From: Linanthus parryae
Taxonomy: Eukaryota; Streptophyta; Magnoliopsida; Ericales; Polemoniaceae
Direction of reading: 5' to 3'
NCBI GenBank assembly: GCA_023055425.1
Contig: JALGPY010000001.1
Coordinates: 140,145,368 to 140,209,367 of the forward strand
DNA length: 64,000 nucleotides
The stretch's first letter is position 1; each line of letters starts with the position of its first letter. A program made the position numbers and the translations under genes. Of this stretch, positions 36,058 to 46,075 are shown one piece after another. Below the pieces are notes generated by a model that made no database searches, was not told the origin of the DNA, and saw nothing but the letters and a program-made list of their open reading frames with translations.

Positions 36058-36527
36058 TGAAGGGCAGGAAGGATCTAACATGCTCAGATCTACAACATGA
36101 ACTAAAGCGGAATATTCATGTGTTTACCTTGTCTTCCTTAGCTCCTTAATGCAGCGGATGATCGTTGTGTTGCTTGCTTTCACGCGCCTACTCCTTGATC
36201 TTGCTCCCACCAATCGAGTGCGAATCTCGAGGACGAACACTGATTTCCACACCACGTTCCACCTCCTTGGATGAAGTTGGAGAGAGACTAGGGTTCTCTA
36301 CAACTAGTATGAATCTAGACAGAGAGACTTTTCTGTATGGAATAGCCAATATAATATGTAGGAGGCTGCCTCCTTATATAGGCATAACTTCTCCTAAGTT
36401 TGCACATAAACCCCTAGGGTTTGAGCCTTAGCTACTAACCCCTATAGTTTATGTATTAGTGCAACTAACCCCATAAGGTTATGTTAATTGCATTGGGCAC
36501 CCCACATGGGCGCACCAATTGCTAACA
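36058..36527 (-). repeat. 3' LTR of element C
   Basis: 470 bp, TGAAGGGCAGG to TTGCTAACA in plus-strand reading. It differs from 43559-44028 at two positions. The 88-codon frame at 36165-36431 (repeated in the other LTR) is a by-product of the LTR sequence, not a gene. Confidence 0.96.
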
Positions 36528-37810
36528 TCTCCCACTCGCACAGTGGGGTTGCACAATTCATCCAGTCTCCATCAATCTCCAACTTTCTATCATCTACAAA
36601 AGAGTATTGTGTGGCCGTGGCGTGTGACCGGTGAGAGTACCTGCATTTCGGGAGATCCGTACACCAAACTCGTATAGCCAGCATGGGAAGGCACCCTCTC
36701 GGGAGATCCACATACCAAACTCGTATAGCCAGCGCAGGAAGGCACCCTTAAAACATAAAACAGTGATAATGCTCTCCGTAACTCTCGTATCCCCCAGATT
36801 CCTCCGATTGTCATCTCGTGGATCATGAGCACCTGCCATGTCCCGAAGGCCATGCTCCAATGAGTCCACATCTCCTTTATATTTTCATATCCTACATGAT
36901 CCCATAAGATCTTGCAGGTGGGCCCAATGAAAGATAATAAAGAGCGATGCAACGAGAATCTTTCCTTACATACATGTGTCACTCAGATTCGGCTCAGCTG
37001 CTTTCCCAGCAGTGTCCGGAAGGCCGAATCATCCATAGCCGTAAGGTGTCACGCCAAAGTAGCACCACCGACCCGTCTCCTCATGACACAGACGTAAGTA
37101 CAAAGGGTATACAGTGTCGATCATCCTCATACGATCGACGAGGCTCACACGATGAGGAATCCCAGGGACTAATTCTACTCATCACCTCATGGTCACTCAT
37201 AAGCGCGCATTATTCAAGGGGAAATATGCGCCATAGTGTTTAGACTCTGATGAGAGCGCATGTCTTATCCTTGCAAGAGGACCACTATGCAGATGTCTAT
37301 CCGGTAGCCCTTATGGCCACCAGCCCGAGTGCTGCCATGTCACACGGTTGTGATCATTTATCAGCTCTCGCATCTGGCTTCTTCTACACAGACTATACAT
37401 GGTTCGGGGTAGCAACCATGTTCGATTGGCCATAACCGATCTCATCTTGGAACTTATTTCCAATGCGACAGTTGAATTCGTCTGACAGGCTCCTAGCTCT
37501 ACTGATAGACTTCAAGCTCTTATCATAGGCCATATGCTCATATGAAGAAGGCATCTCATATCATATCGCAGGCTTTCAGCGCTTATCTGGATTCCGTCTC
37601 ATCTTCCGCCACACCCAGACATATCCAGGATACTGCGAAGGCAGTTGCTCGTGTGAGTGAGCCAACTTAGTGTCTGTGTGACATGCTCTAAGCTAGTACA
37701 GGAAATGCAACATATCATACACGTATTAAAATAACATGCAGCATAAATAAACAAATCCATTCCTAATATCCAATCAATCAATGTCTCAAAAATTTTAATC
37801 AGTCTGACAT

Positions 37811-40800
37811 CTAGTTCCATTTGCCTAACCCTATATTCCTAGTATGACCGACAAAAGTAGCCTTAAGAAGAGGCTTGGTCATTGGATCAGCCAACATCTG
37901 ATTCGTAGGAATATGCTCTAGAGTGATATCTCCTTTAGCTACTACTTCCCTAATGAAGTGGTACTTTATCTCAATATGTTTGGCCTTGCTGTGGTATTTC
38001 GGGTCTTTAGCACAAGCTATGGCCGACATACTATCACAACGAAGCGTTACTGGTCTTGGTTCGTCAACCGCTCCTAAGCTGACCAGAAATCTCTTCAGCC
38101 AAACACTCTCCTGCGCTGCCGCGGAGCAGGCAACGTATTCAGCTTCCATGGTTGATAAGGCAGTGCAAGTCTGCTTGCTACTGTGCCATGTGATGGCTCC
38201 TCCACCCAGCATGAAGACGTTGCCTGAGGTCGATTTACGTGCGTCTAGGTCCCCACCCCAGTCAGCATCACTGTAGCCAATGAGCCTTAGCTCAGAGCCT
38301 CGGTAGCTTAACACGTAATCCTTAGTCCCTTTGAGATATCGGAGAATCCTCTTAACAGCCTTCCAGTGTCCAACACCGGGATCAGACTGATATCTGCTAA
38401 CTAAACCGACAGCATGACATATGTCAGGCCTTGTACACATCATTGCGTACATTAAACTTCCGACAGCACTTGCATAGGGTACTTTGGCCATCTGGTCTTT
38501 CTCGTGTTGGGGCTTGGGACACATTTCAAGGCTGAGTTTCTCGCCATGTGCAATGGGAGTCTCGAATGGCTTAGAGTCCATCATCTGGAACCGTTCAAGT
38601 ATCTTCTTGATGTATGTCTCTTGAGACAAGCCAAGAAGTCTCTTAGAGCGGTTCCTTAGGATCTTTATCCCAAGGATGTAACTCGCTTCTCCAATATCCT
38701 TCATTGAAAAACGAGAGGATAACCACCCTTTGGTAGTTCCGAGCATTCCTTTATCATTGCTGGCTAGTAGTATGTCATCTACATATAATGACAGTATCAT
38801 GAACTTCTTTCCGGAACGTCTGACATACACACAGTGGTCCTCATCTACCATTGTGAAGCCATATGCCACAATGTCTTGATGAAACTTCAAATACCACTGT
38901 CTTGAGGACTGCTTCAGTCCATATATGGACTTAATCAGTTTGCACACTTTGTGCTCTTGACCTTTCTTCTCAAAACCTTCCGGTTGAGCCATATAGATCT
39001 CCTCATCTAGTTCTCCATTGAGAAATGCAGTCTTAACATCCATTTGATGTAGTTCCAAGTCCATGCTAGCCACTATTGCAAGTATAAGACGAATGGAGGC
39101 AATTCTCACAACCGGTGAGAACGTCTCCTCGTAATCTACACCCTGTTGTTGGGTGTAGCCTTTCGCCACTAGCCGGGCCTTATGCCTCTCAACGCTTCCG
39201 TCTGCCTTCCTTTTGACCTTGAAAACCCATTTGTTTCCAATGGCCCTACGTCCAGGAGGCAAGTCAACTAGATCCCAAACATGATTGGTTTTCATTGACT
39301 CCAGTTCTTCTTGTAAAGCAATATTCCATTCTTTCTTGTCAGGGGATGAGAGAGCTTCAGACAATGTCCTAGGTTCATCATCTTCTTGCGTGGTGACCAT
39401 CATGGCCTCCCCTTCGATGTCAAATCGTCGACGGGGTACGCTCCCACGAGCGCTCCTACGCAAAGAGGGTTCTTCTTCAGCTTCATCATCATATATGATG
39501 GGCTGCTCACTAGGCAAGTCACTCCCACTGTTCTGAAGATCCATAGGGACTGTTCCCTGTAGGTCTGTAGAGAACTGAGTGTCATCCAGTGGTTCCTCCT
39601 CTTCGTAGAGAATGCCATCTCCACGTGCTTTTCCCTGATTAGGAAAATCTCTCTCGAGAAATTCTACATCTCGCGATTCCATCTCTGTTAGACTACCATC
39701 CGGCTGTTGCGCTATGAATACGTAACCCTTAGAGTGCTCAGAGTACCGTATGAAGATGCACTTCTTTCCTCTAGCACCCAATTTCCCATGAACATGGGAG
39801 ACGTTACGTACATAGGCGGCCGACCCCCATGGCCTAAGGTGACCCAATTCGGGTTGCCTTTTGGTCCACATCTCGTAAGGGGTTGTGGCTACAGACTTGG
39901 TGGGCACACGGTTCAGTATGTATGTGGCAGTCATCAATGCATCTCCCCAATAGGAGATAGGCAGATTCGCATTTGCCATCATACTACGAACCATCTCTAA
40001 CAGTGTTCTATTCCTTCTTTCCGCTACACCATTTTGCTGCGGTGTGATGGGAATAGTCAACTGCCTCACTATTCCTTTAGTCTCACAGAGCTCCTTAAAT
40101 TGCTCAGATAGATATTCACGCCCTCGATCTGTCCTAAGAGCCTTAACTCTTTTGTCCAGTTGGTTCTCTACCTCTTGCAGAAATTTTCTGAAGCACCCTA
40201 GCGCTTCAGATTTATGTGCCATCAAATACACATAACCAAAACGAGTGTGATCATCTATGAATGTGATGAAATAGCGAGCACCATGTCTAGCTCTAACATT
40301 TAATGGGCCGCAAACATCAGAATGAATAAGTTGTAAAGGCTCAGTAGCCCTTACTGCTTTACCGAATGGTTTGCGCTTAGCTTTTCCTGCAAGACAAGAC
40401 TCACATACAGGTAACGATATCTTGGGCATATCTCCAAGTAGGCCTGCCTTAGCCAGCCTGTTCATCCTGTCCTGTCCTATATGTCCCAATCTAGCATGCC
40501 ATCTAGTGGCATCATCATCACTAGAAGATGTAATATATGAACGAGAATCATAAACATCATCAATGCTAGAACCAACAATGTCTAAATAAAATAAACCACG
40601 AGAAATATAACCAGTACCAAAACATGAGTTGCCAACAAACAGTTTGGCAAAACCACCCTCAAAAACAAGTCTAAAATCCAAATCCAAAAATCTAGAAACT
40701 GAAACTAAGTTCTTGCGTGCATCAGGAGCGTATAAAACGTCATGAAGAACAAGCGTCTTTCCAGACTTCATCTTCAGCTGATATGTGCCAATGCCCACCA

Positions 40801-41818
40801 CATCAACGAAAGAGTTGTTCCCCATGTACACTCTTCTACTGCCCACTGGTACTCGCCTATAATCCGTGCACGCGTCTCGGTCACATGCTAGGTGGTCACT
40901 CGCACCTGAATCCAATACCCACACATTAGGGGAATCAGCAATATAAACTTGACTTATAACATAACAGTCAGAGTTTGGATTATAGTGTACCTTTGGCTCG
41001 GCGCAGTCACGAGCAAAGTGGCCATATGCCTGGCAGTTATAGCACATAACTTGTCTCATATCCCTCTTGGACCTCTTCCACATTTGGCGCTTACTGATCT
41101 TGCGGCATGGGCCCATGTGGCCTCCACTTTCGTGCTCTACGATGACTTCCTGACCCTTTGGCACATTTGCCATGGGAGGGCTCTCTACCTGCGATGGTGG
41201 ACTAGAAGTTCTGGCAATTTCCAGTCTCTTTTCCTCAAACAATAAATATCGCTTTGCATCATCAAATGTTTTAATGTCATCTGATCCTTGCAACACTTTT
41301 CTCACGGAATCCCATGAATTTGGTAGAGACATTCTCACAGCCTTTAGCTGTCTCTCATCGGATACATCATGCCCAGAAGTTATAAGTTCAGTAATGTAGA
41401 ATGATAAGGTCTTTAGGTGCGTATCCATAGAGACATTATCATCCTTCACCGTGGAAGTGAGCATCATCCATAGACATGTCTTTTGGAAGTCGTCTGCACT
41501 TCCGTACAGTCCTAGAATGTCTTCCCAGAGCTTCTTTGCATAATCAATCACAATTGACTCTAGGAGTTCAGTCCTCACCAGATCCATCAATTCTAGACAT
41601 GCTTTCTTGTCATCAACTTCCCATTTCTGGTAAGCCTCAAGATCACGTCTATATGCATCAGTTGGGCCGCCCGGTGGTACCCATGGCTCCATCTTTGCCA
41701 TATGCAAATGATCAGACAGTCCTAGCTCAATCATGCGACATATCGCACTTCTGTACCATGCACGGAAGTTGTCTCCCTTTAGAATTACAGCAGATTTAGG
41801 AAATAGATTCGTGTTCAT
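37811..41818 (-). CDS. Copia gag-pol polyprotein, intact
   Basis: 1335 residues from the ATG at 41816-41818; the frame is open 21 nt further, but only from a TTG. Domains in order: gag (about 1-250); a nucleocapsid zinc knuckle CX2CX4HX4C (C259, C262, H267, C272); aspartic protease with DSG at 303-305; integrase with HX4H (H441, H446) and CXXC (C472, C475), then catalytic D501, D564 and E600; RT with Asp 927 in the MDVKTAFLNG block and YVDD at 1012-1015; RNase H with D1184, the MEAEY block near 1225 and D1262. The gag-protease-integrase-RT-RNase H order is diagnostic of Ty1/Copia. No stop, frameshift or lost catalytic residue was found. The protein replicates the element through virus-like particles and integrates the cDNA. 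It is probably active or recently active (inference). Confidence 0.96.
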   Translation of the reverse strand: MNTNLFPKSAVILKGDNFRAWYRSAICRMIELGLSDHLHMAKMEPWVPPGGPTDAYRRDLEAYQKWEVDDKKACLELMDLVRTELLESIVIDYAKKLWEDILGLYGSADDFQKTCLWMMLTSTVKDDNVSMDTHLKTLSFYITELITSGHDVSDERQLKAVRMSLPNSWDSVRKVLQGSDDIKTFDDAKRYLLFEEKRLEIARTSSPPSQVESPPMANVPKGQEVIVEHESGGHMGPCRKISKRQMWKRSKRDMRQVMCYNCQAYGHFARDCAEPKVHYNPNSDCYVISQVYIADSPNVWVLDSGASDHLACDRDACTDYRRVPVGSRRVYMGNNSFVDVVGIGTYQLKMKSGKTLVLHDVLYAPDARKNLVSVSRFLDLDFRLVFEGGFAKLFVGNSCFGTGYISRGLFYLDIVGSSIDDVYDSRSYITSSSDDDATRWHARLGHIGQDRMNRLAKAGLLGDMPKISLPVCESCLAGKAKRKPFGKAVRATEPLQLIHSDVCGPLNVRARHGARYFITFIDDHTRFGYVYLMAHKSEALGCFRKFLQEVENQLDKRVKALRTDRGREYLSEQFKELCETKGIVRQLTIPITPQQNGVAERRNRTLLEMVRSMMANANLPISYWGDALMTATYILNRVPTKSVATTPYEMWTKRQPELGHLRPWGSAAYVRNVSHVHGKLGARGKKCIFIRYSEHSKGYVFIAQQPDGSLTEMESRDVEFLERDFPNQGKARGDGILYEEEEPLDDTQFSTDLQGTVPMDLQNSGSDLPSEQPIIYDDEAEEEPSLRRSARGSVPRRRFDIEGEAMMVTTQEDDEPRTLSEALSSPDKKEWNIALQEELESMKTNHVWDLVDLPPGRRAIGNKWVFKVKRKADGSVERHKARLVAKGYTQQQGVDYEETFSPVVRIASIRLILAIVASMDLELHQMDVKTAFLNGELDEEIYMAQPEGFEKKGQEHKVCKLIKSIYGLKQSSRQWYLKFHQDIVAYGFTMVDEDHCVYVRRSGKKFMILSLYVDDILLASNDKGMLGTTKGWLSSRFSMKDIGEASYILGIKILRNRSKRLLGLSQETYIKKILERFQMMDSKPFETPIAHGEKLSLEMCPKPQHEKDQMAKVPYASAVGSLMYAMMCTRPDICHAVGLVSRYQSDPGVGHWKAVKRILRYLKGTKDYVLSYRGSELRLIGYSDADWGGDLDARKSTSGNVFMLGGGAITWHSSKQTCTALSTMEAEYVACSAAAQESVWLKRFLVSLGAVDEPRPVTLRCDSMSAIACAKDPKYHSKAKHIEIKYHFIREVVAKGDITLEHIPTNQMLADPMTKPLLKATFVGHTRNIGLGKWN

Positions 41819-42919
41819 CGTGACTGAAAAACGAGACAAAATGGATATTAGTTACTAGCTTTGTTTTAGCTCCTAAGTAACATGTGACATCGATTAATCT
41901 CAATAGTTCCTCACAAGGACTCCACCAAAACCTAGCGTATATCCTAGGAATCAAATCTCATCACTTGTGATTTCCTACCAATTTTAATCATGTCATCATG
42001 TGAGCTCTTTTGTTTTAGTTCTTTAGCATGCGAGGTTAAACATATATATCCAATCACACGCAGTTATAACATAAAACAAGCATAAGCATAAATAAATATG
42101 CAATGGATGTGGCCCCTAAGGTGCACTCCCACTATTGAGAGCACTTCTTGAGCAAGTCCTGAACTCCATCTCACGCCATCTCGCCTACTCGAGGACTCCA
42201 AGCTTGAGGCTCCATTAGACCGTCTAATTGCTCCATGCACCTTGCGCCATAGCTTTTGGTTTGGCCACCTCTCTTGAAGCTTCAATCTTCAATCTCTACT
42301 AACTATCTTATTTCTAATAAGAAGTAACCTCATAGAGGCGAGTGGATGAGAAGAGAAGACACTAGAGTATAGAGAGGCACGACACGCAGGCCGTATTTTG
42401 ATTACATATTCAAAAACCAAAACCAAAACCAAAATATAAAACATCTATGCCACATCCATGCACCAAACACATCCATTCAACCCACAACAGCATGTATAAC
42501 AATATAATAAACATACTGTAATTTTCTGGAAATTTCCGGAATTAAGCAATAATTACTGGAAATTAATAAGCAATAATCTAATCAACTAAAAAGATCGAAA
42601 ATTGCTCCCTACCACTTAGGGTCTCACCACCTATGGCAAAACGTAGGGAAAATTGACCTAAGTCTCCAGAAAAAATTTGGGCTCAAAATAGTGTGTTTAA
42701 GGTCGTCAAACTGCCTCGGGAAGTGTGCTAAACACTAATTAATTAATCTGGAAATTACTAAAATTTTCCGTCGCTCCAAAAATTATGAAAAAATACCCAC
42801 AAAATAGGAAATTTAATTTGGAGTCCCTAGGAAAAAACCGGACGAAAAATGACGGCGGGAGGAGGCCGCACGCGCCCTCACGCGCCGCCGCGCGTGGGCG
42901 CGTCCGCCTCCGCCACGCG

Positions 42920-43120
42920 CTGACGTCGGCCCATGTGCCACGTCAGCATGCCACGTGGCATGCCACGTCATCACCTATGCTGACATCAGCCTGCCACGTC
43001 ATCGCCACGTCAGCTGCCACGTCAGCTGACACGTGGCTGCCACGTCATCGCCACGTCAGCCACTTGCTGACGTGGCACCGCCACGTCATCTGCCACGTCA
43101 GCCCTAGGGCCACGTCAGCA
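42920..43120 (-). promoter_or_regulatory. Dense array of ACGT-core (bZIP-type) motifs in the leader of element C
   Basis: In about 200 bp the plus strand has ten CCACGTCA motifs, one in reverse (TGACGTGG), two CACGTGG motifs (one a perfect G-box palindrome CCACGTGG) and a TGACGTC. These are classic ACGT-core sites of plant bZIP factors (C/G hybrid boxes, G-box, as-1-like half-sites; ABRE-like). Because GCCACGTCAGC and GCTGACGTGGC both occur, the transcript could also fold strongly. The array lies about 0.4-0.6 kb inside the transcribed region from the 5' LTR. Whether it acts as enhancer DNA or structured RNA is not visible here. Confidence 0.65.
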
Positions 43121-43558
43121 GCCGCCGCCAGCCCTTAGGCGCGTGCGGCGCGTGGCGGCGCGTGGCCGCGCGTGGGGGCGGCGTCGGTGGCGCGTGAAGC
43201 CCACGCGCCGCCTTCCCATGCTCCGATCGCGACGAGAAAAATTTTCCCGTGATCGTCTCTTCGTCCTGATCCCGATTATGTGGTCAAAATCCAATTTTAA
43301 CAAGTTTTTGAAAACCGTGTTCTAATTATTGGATCTAGCAGTCCAGATTAATACAGTTCTGAAACTTTGAAAATTCATAACTAATTCACCGTAAATCCAA
43401 AAAATATAAAATTTATATATCTGGAATCCTCGTGAAAAACCCTACCTAACCATATAGGTTTCGTCTACTGGTTATGAAAATTCAGAAACGCGATTTTTAT
43501 AACAGGTTCGGGAACGCTTATCGAGGCACGAAAAGTAAGCCTATGGCTCTGATACCAA

Positions 43559-44028
43559 TGAAGGGCAGGAAGGATCTAACATGCTCAGATCTACAACATG
43601 AACTAAAGCGGAATATTCATGTGTTTACCTTGTCTTCCTTAGCTCCTTAATGCAGCGGATGATCGTTGTGTTGCTTGCTTTCACGCGCCTACTCCTTGAT
43701 CTTGCTCCCACCAATCGAGTGCGAATCTCGAGGACGAACACTGATTTCCACACCACGTTCCACCTCCTTGGATGAAGTTGGAGAGAGACTAGGGTTCTCT
43801 ACAACTAGTATGAATCTAGACAGAGAGACTTTTCTGTATGGAATAGCCAATATAATATGTAGGAGGCTGCCTCCTTATATAGGCATAACTTCTCCTAAGT
43901 TTGCACATAAACCCCTAGGGTTTGAGCCTTAGCTACTAACCCCTCTAGTTTATGTATTAGTGCAACTTACCCCATAAGGTTATGTTAATTGCATTGGGCA
44001 CCCCACATGGGCGCACCAATTGCTAACA
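43559..44028 (-). repeat. 5' LTR of element C
   Basis: 470 bp LTR driving leftward transcription. It ends 417 bp from the stop codon of BURP gene 2, which is transcribed in the same direction toward it. Confidence 0.96.
43874..43881 (-). promoter_or_regulatory. TATA box in the 5' LTR of element C
   Basis: The minus strand reads TATATAAG, the best core promoter in the LTR. It predicts a start about 30 bp downstream (near 43845). The same site occurs in the other LTR near 36373-36380. Confidence 0.6.
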
Positions 44029-44445
44029 AAAAGTAACCAGCTTCATTAAACACGAGTAGTTTTCGGGCATGTTTCTTAACCCTAATAGTGTTGACAAGTC
44101 CTACATCGAACATTCAAGAAAATAAAAATGATTAATAAGTGTCCGGGGCTATTCCCTTAGTAACCAATTGGTTTTGAGGTGGAATCCATGAATTCTGACA
44201 AATAGTTCTTCACACTGCTTTTCTGTTTAATGTGTCATGCTTTTGTGTGTATTCACACTTTTTTAAGGGCAGAGTTATAAATGACACATTTCTTAAAATC
44301 CATGTCATTTTCTCTAAGTTAATTCACGAAAAACTGATGTAATCTAATAAGGGTATCACCTTGTTAAAATAAAAATAGGATACTTACGATGCTATACTCA
44401 TACTCATAGCATTGTTACTCGATAGTAATAGTACACTTCGATTAT

Positions 44446-46021
44446 CTAAATTTTGGCCCAAAGAACATGCCCTAGAAAGAGAAAATGACATATAGGAACC
44501 GTTCCAGGTTTAACCATGAGCAACCGAAATGACAAATGGCCTGGATTCCAATGCTTTGTATCGATATGACATATCGAGAGTCCTTTCACTTTCGTGCCAT
44601 CTCCGCCCACCATGGAGACCATAGAGAGCCTAATAGCCCCTGTATTGTGGCAGTAAAACACAGGATGAACATACAATAACTGGTGGCATGATACAGCTAT
44701 ATCTCCTCGCAACCTTTTTACTTCTGTAATAGTGTAACTCTGTAATGGAGTCTCTCTCTCTACATATGTGGAGAGAGCGCGAATGTTCTTGCCGAGTTCT
44801 GAAATGCTATGATCGATCATTGACTCCAAAGAAGTGGCGCAAATTTTTTGCTCATTTTGAACTCCAGGACTTTTACACAATCTAATTGTTTCTTTCATAG
44901 TTTTTGCTTCCAACGAGTCAGGTTTCACCGAGATATGGGTTAGAATGTCTGCGAATCTTCTGGGTTCGAAGATTTCTCTTTCAACATTCTCGCGTAAGAA
45001 TGGAAGGTGCCTGTGGATTGGTTGTGAGAATTTTAAGTTCAATTTTTTGCCTTTGATTACGTGGCGTTCAAGGTAGAAAAGATCGACACCCTGGAAAGTG
45101 CTAACTTCCTCCGCTGTTGCCGCATAGTAGTGATAAAAAAGGACTTGCAATTCCTGTCCTGTAAGGTTATTTGCCCTCCATTCTTCAATTGGTGATAAGA
45201 AGTTGTAGTTATCTGTCTTCTTTTCTGCAAACCAAGATGTAGCAACAATTTAGTAACCGAAGTAATGTAGTTTAATTTTCTATTTTTTCTTTAGGAAATC
45301 TAGAAAAAAATGCTTCATACTAGAATCAGTAGTCAGTTCAAAAGTCACTTTCCGGAAATAATTCCTGAGAGCAAGAAAACATTTATGCGGCAAACTTTTG
45401 TGGAACTCAATCCCCTCCATGTGTAATATGTAAACCCTCGTGACAATTTCAATTCGGTACAATATATAGTAGGCTTTTTCTTCCAAACACTAACCAGATG
45501 AAGTTGGGTTGTAGTAAATTGGCTGCTATGGAGAACGGAGAATTGGAGTCTTGGTTTTATGGGAATTAAATTAAGCTTACAGGGTTGTAATATCAACATA
45601 TATGTAATTTTTTGAAAAGTTCAACAAATTAGTAATTGACCTGGTGTATATCCAACGGACAAGAAGTAAAGTACTTCATAAACCAACCTGGTCGTACAAG
45701 ATCCCTGAGAACTTTAGGCATCTGAGTGTTCGGCAATGCCCCATTCCAATAAACTTCTTCAGGAGTTAAGGCTGCTACATGACATCCAACCACGGTGAGC
45801 TGCAAATAACATTCTTTCATGGTCACGGGACGATATATTGAAAAAGAAACTTAAATATCTAATAAATCTACAATGAGGTACGTCGTAGCTAGTATGTAAA
45901 ACAATTTGGAAGGGCTATAATAGACTTTCTCAGTATAGAAGAAGTTGAATAGCAACTACCACAAGATTAACAAACTCACAAAAACAAATGTGAAAATGTT
46001 TATCTGCCCAAATATTTCCAT
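44446..46021 (-). CDS. BURP-domain protein, three exons (BURP gene 2)
   Basis: Paralogue of the gene at 596-2093. Exons on the minus strand are 45980-46021 (ATG at 46019-46021), 45688-45799 and 44446-45224. The first two exons equal those of gene 1 in length (42 and 112 nt), and both introns are GT-AG with the same phases (0 and 1). The joined frame gives 310 residues without a stop. The N-terminus is a hydrophobic signal peptide (MEIFGQINIFTFVF joined to LTVVGCHVAA), followed by YWNGALPNTQMPK. The BURP domain is complete: VDLFYLERHVIKGKKL, CATSLESM, then CHX10CHX25CHX25CH and GHVLW. Relative to gene 1 there is one residue deleted after HLPFL. Probably a secreted apoplastic protein; the role is unknown. 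Element C lies 417 bp beyond its stop codon. Confidence 0.9.
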
Positions 46022-46067
46022 TGATCTGAATCACAATATTGATGAAGAAAGCGGGTTTGGACTAACA

Positions 46068-46075
46068 TTAATATA
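46068..46075 (-). promoter_or_regulatory. Weak TATA-like element of BURP gene 2
   Basis: TATATTAA on the minus strand, 46 bp upstream of the ATG. It sits where gene 1 has a better TATAAATA, so the promoters may differ in strength. Confidence 0.35.

Larger units (their letters stand above)
36058..44028 (-). mobile_element. Young, apparently intact Copia retrotransposon (element C)
   Basis: A 7971 bp element bounded by 470 bp LTRs at 36058-36527 and 43559-44028, with target duplication AAAAG (36053-36057 and 44029-44033). On the minus strand the primer-binding site TGGTATCAGAGCC (43545-43557) follows the 5' LTR and a polypurine tract GAGTGGGAGA (36528-36537) precedes the 3' LTR. The LTRs differ at two positions in 470. 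A single uninterrupted gag-pol frame spans 37811-41818. The leader between 5' LTR and gag is long (about 1.7 kb) and has a GC-rich part at 42840-43240. All parts needed for autonomy appear present. Confidence 0.97.

Noticed and set aside
36165..36431. 88-codon frame, identical at 43666-43932
   Set aside because: Lies entirely within the two LTRs of element C; the identity is explained by the LTR pair.
37923..41799. Several plus-strand frames of 60-117 codons opposite the Copia polyprotein
   Set aside because: Antisense shadows of the intact gag-pol frame, with no motif of their own.
42785..43325. Protein-coding frames in the GC-rich leader of element C
   Set aside because: They follow the GC-rich motif array, overlap on both strands and have no domain; base composition explains them.
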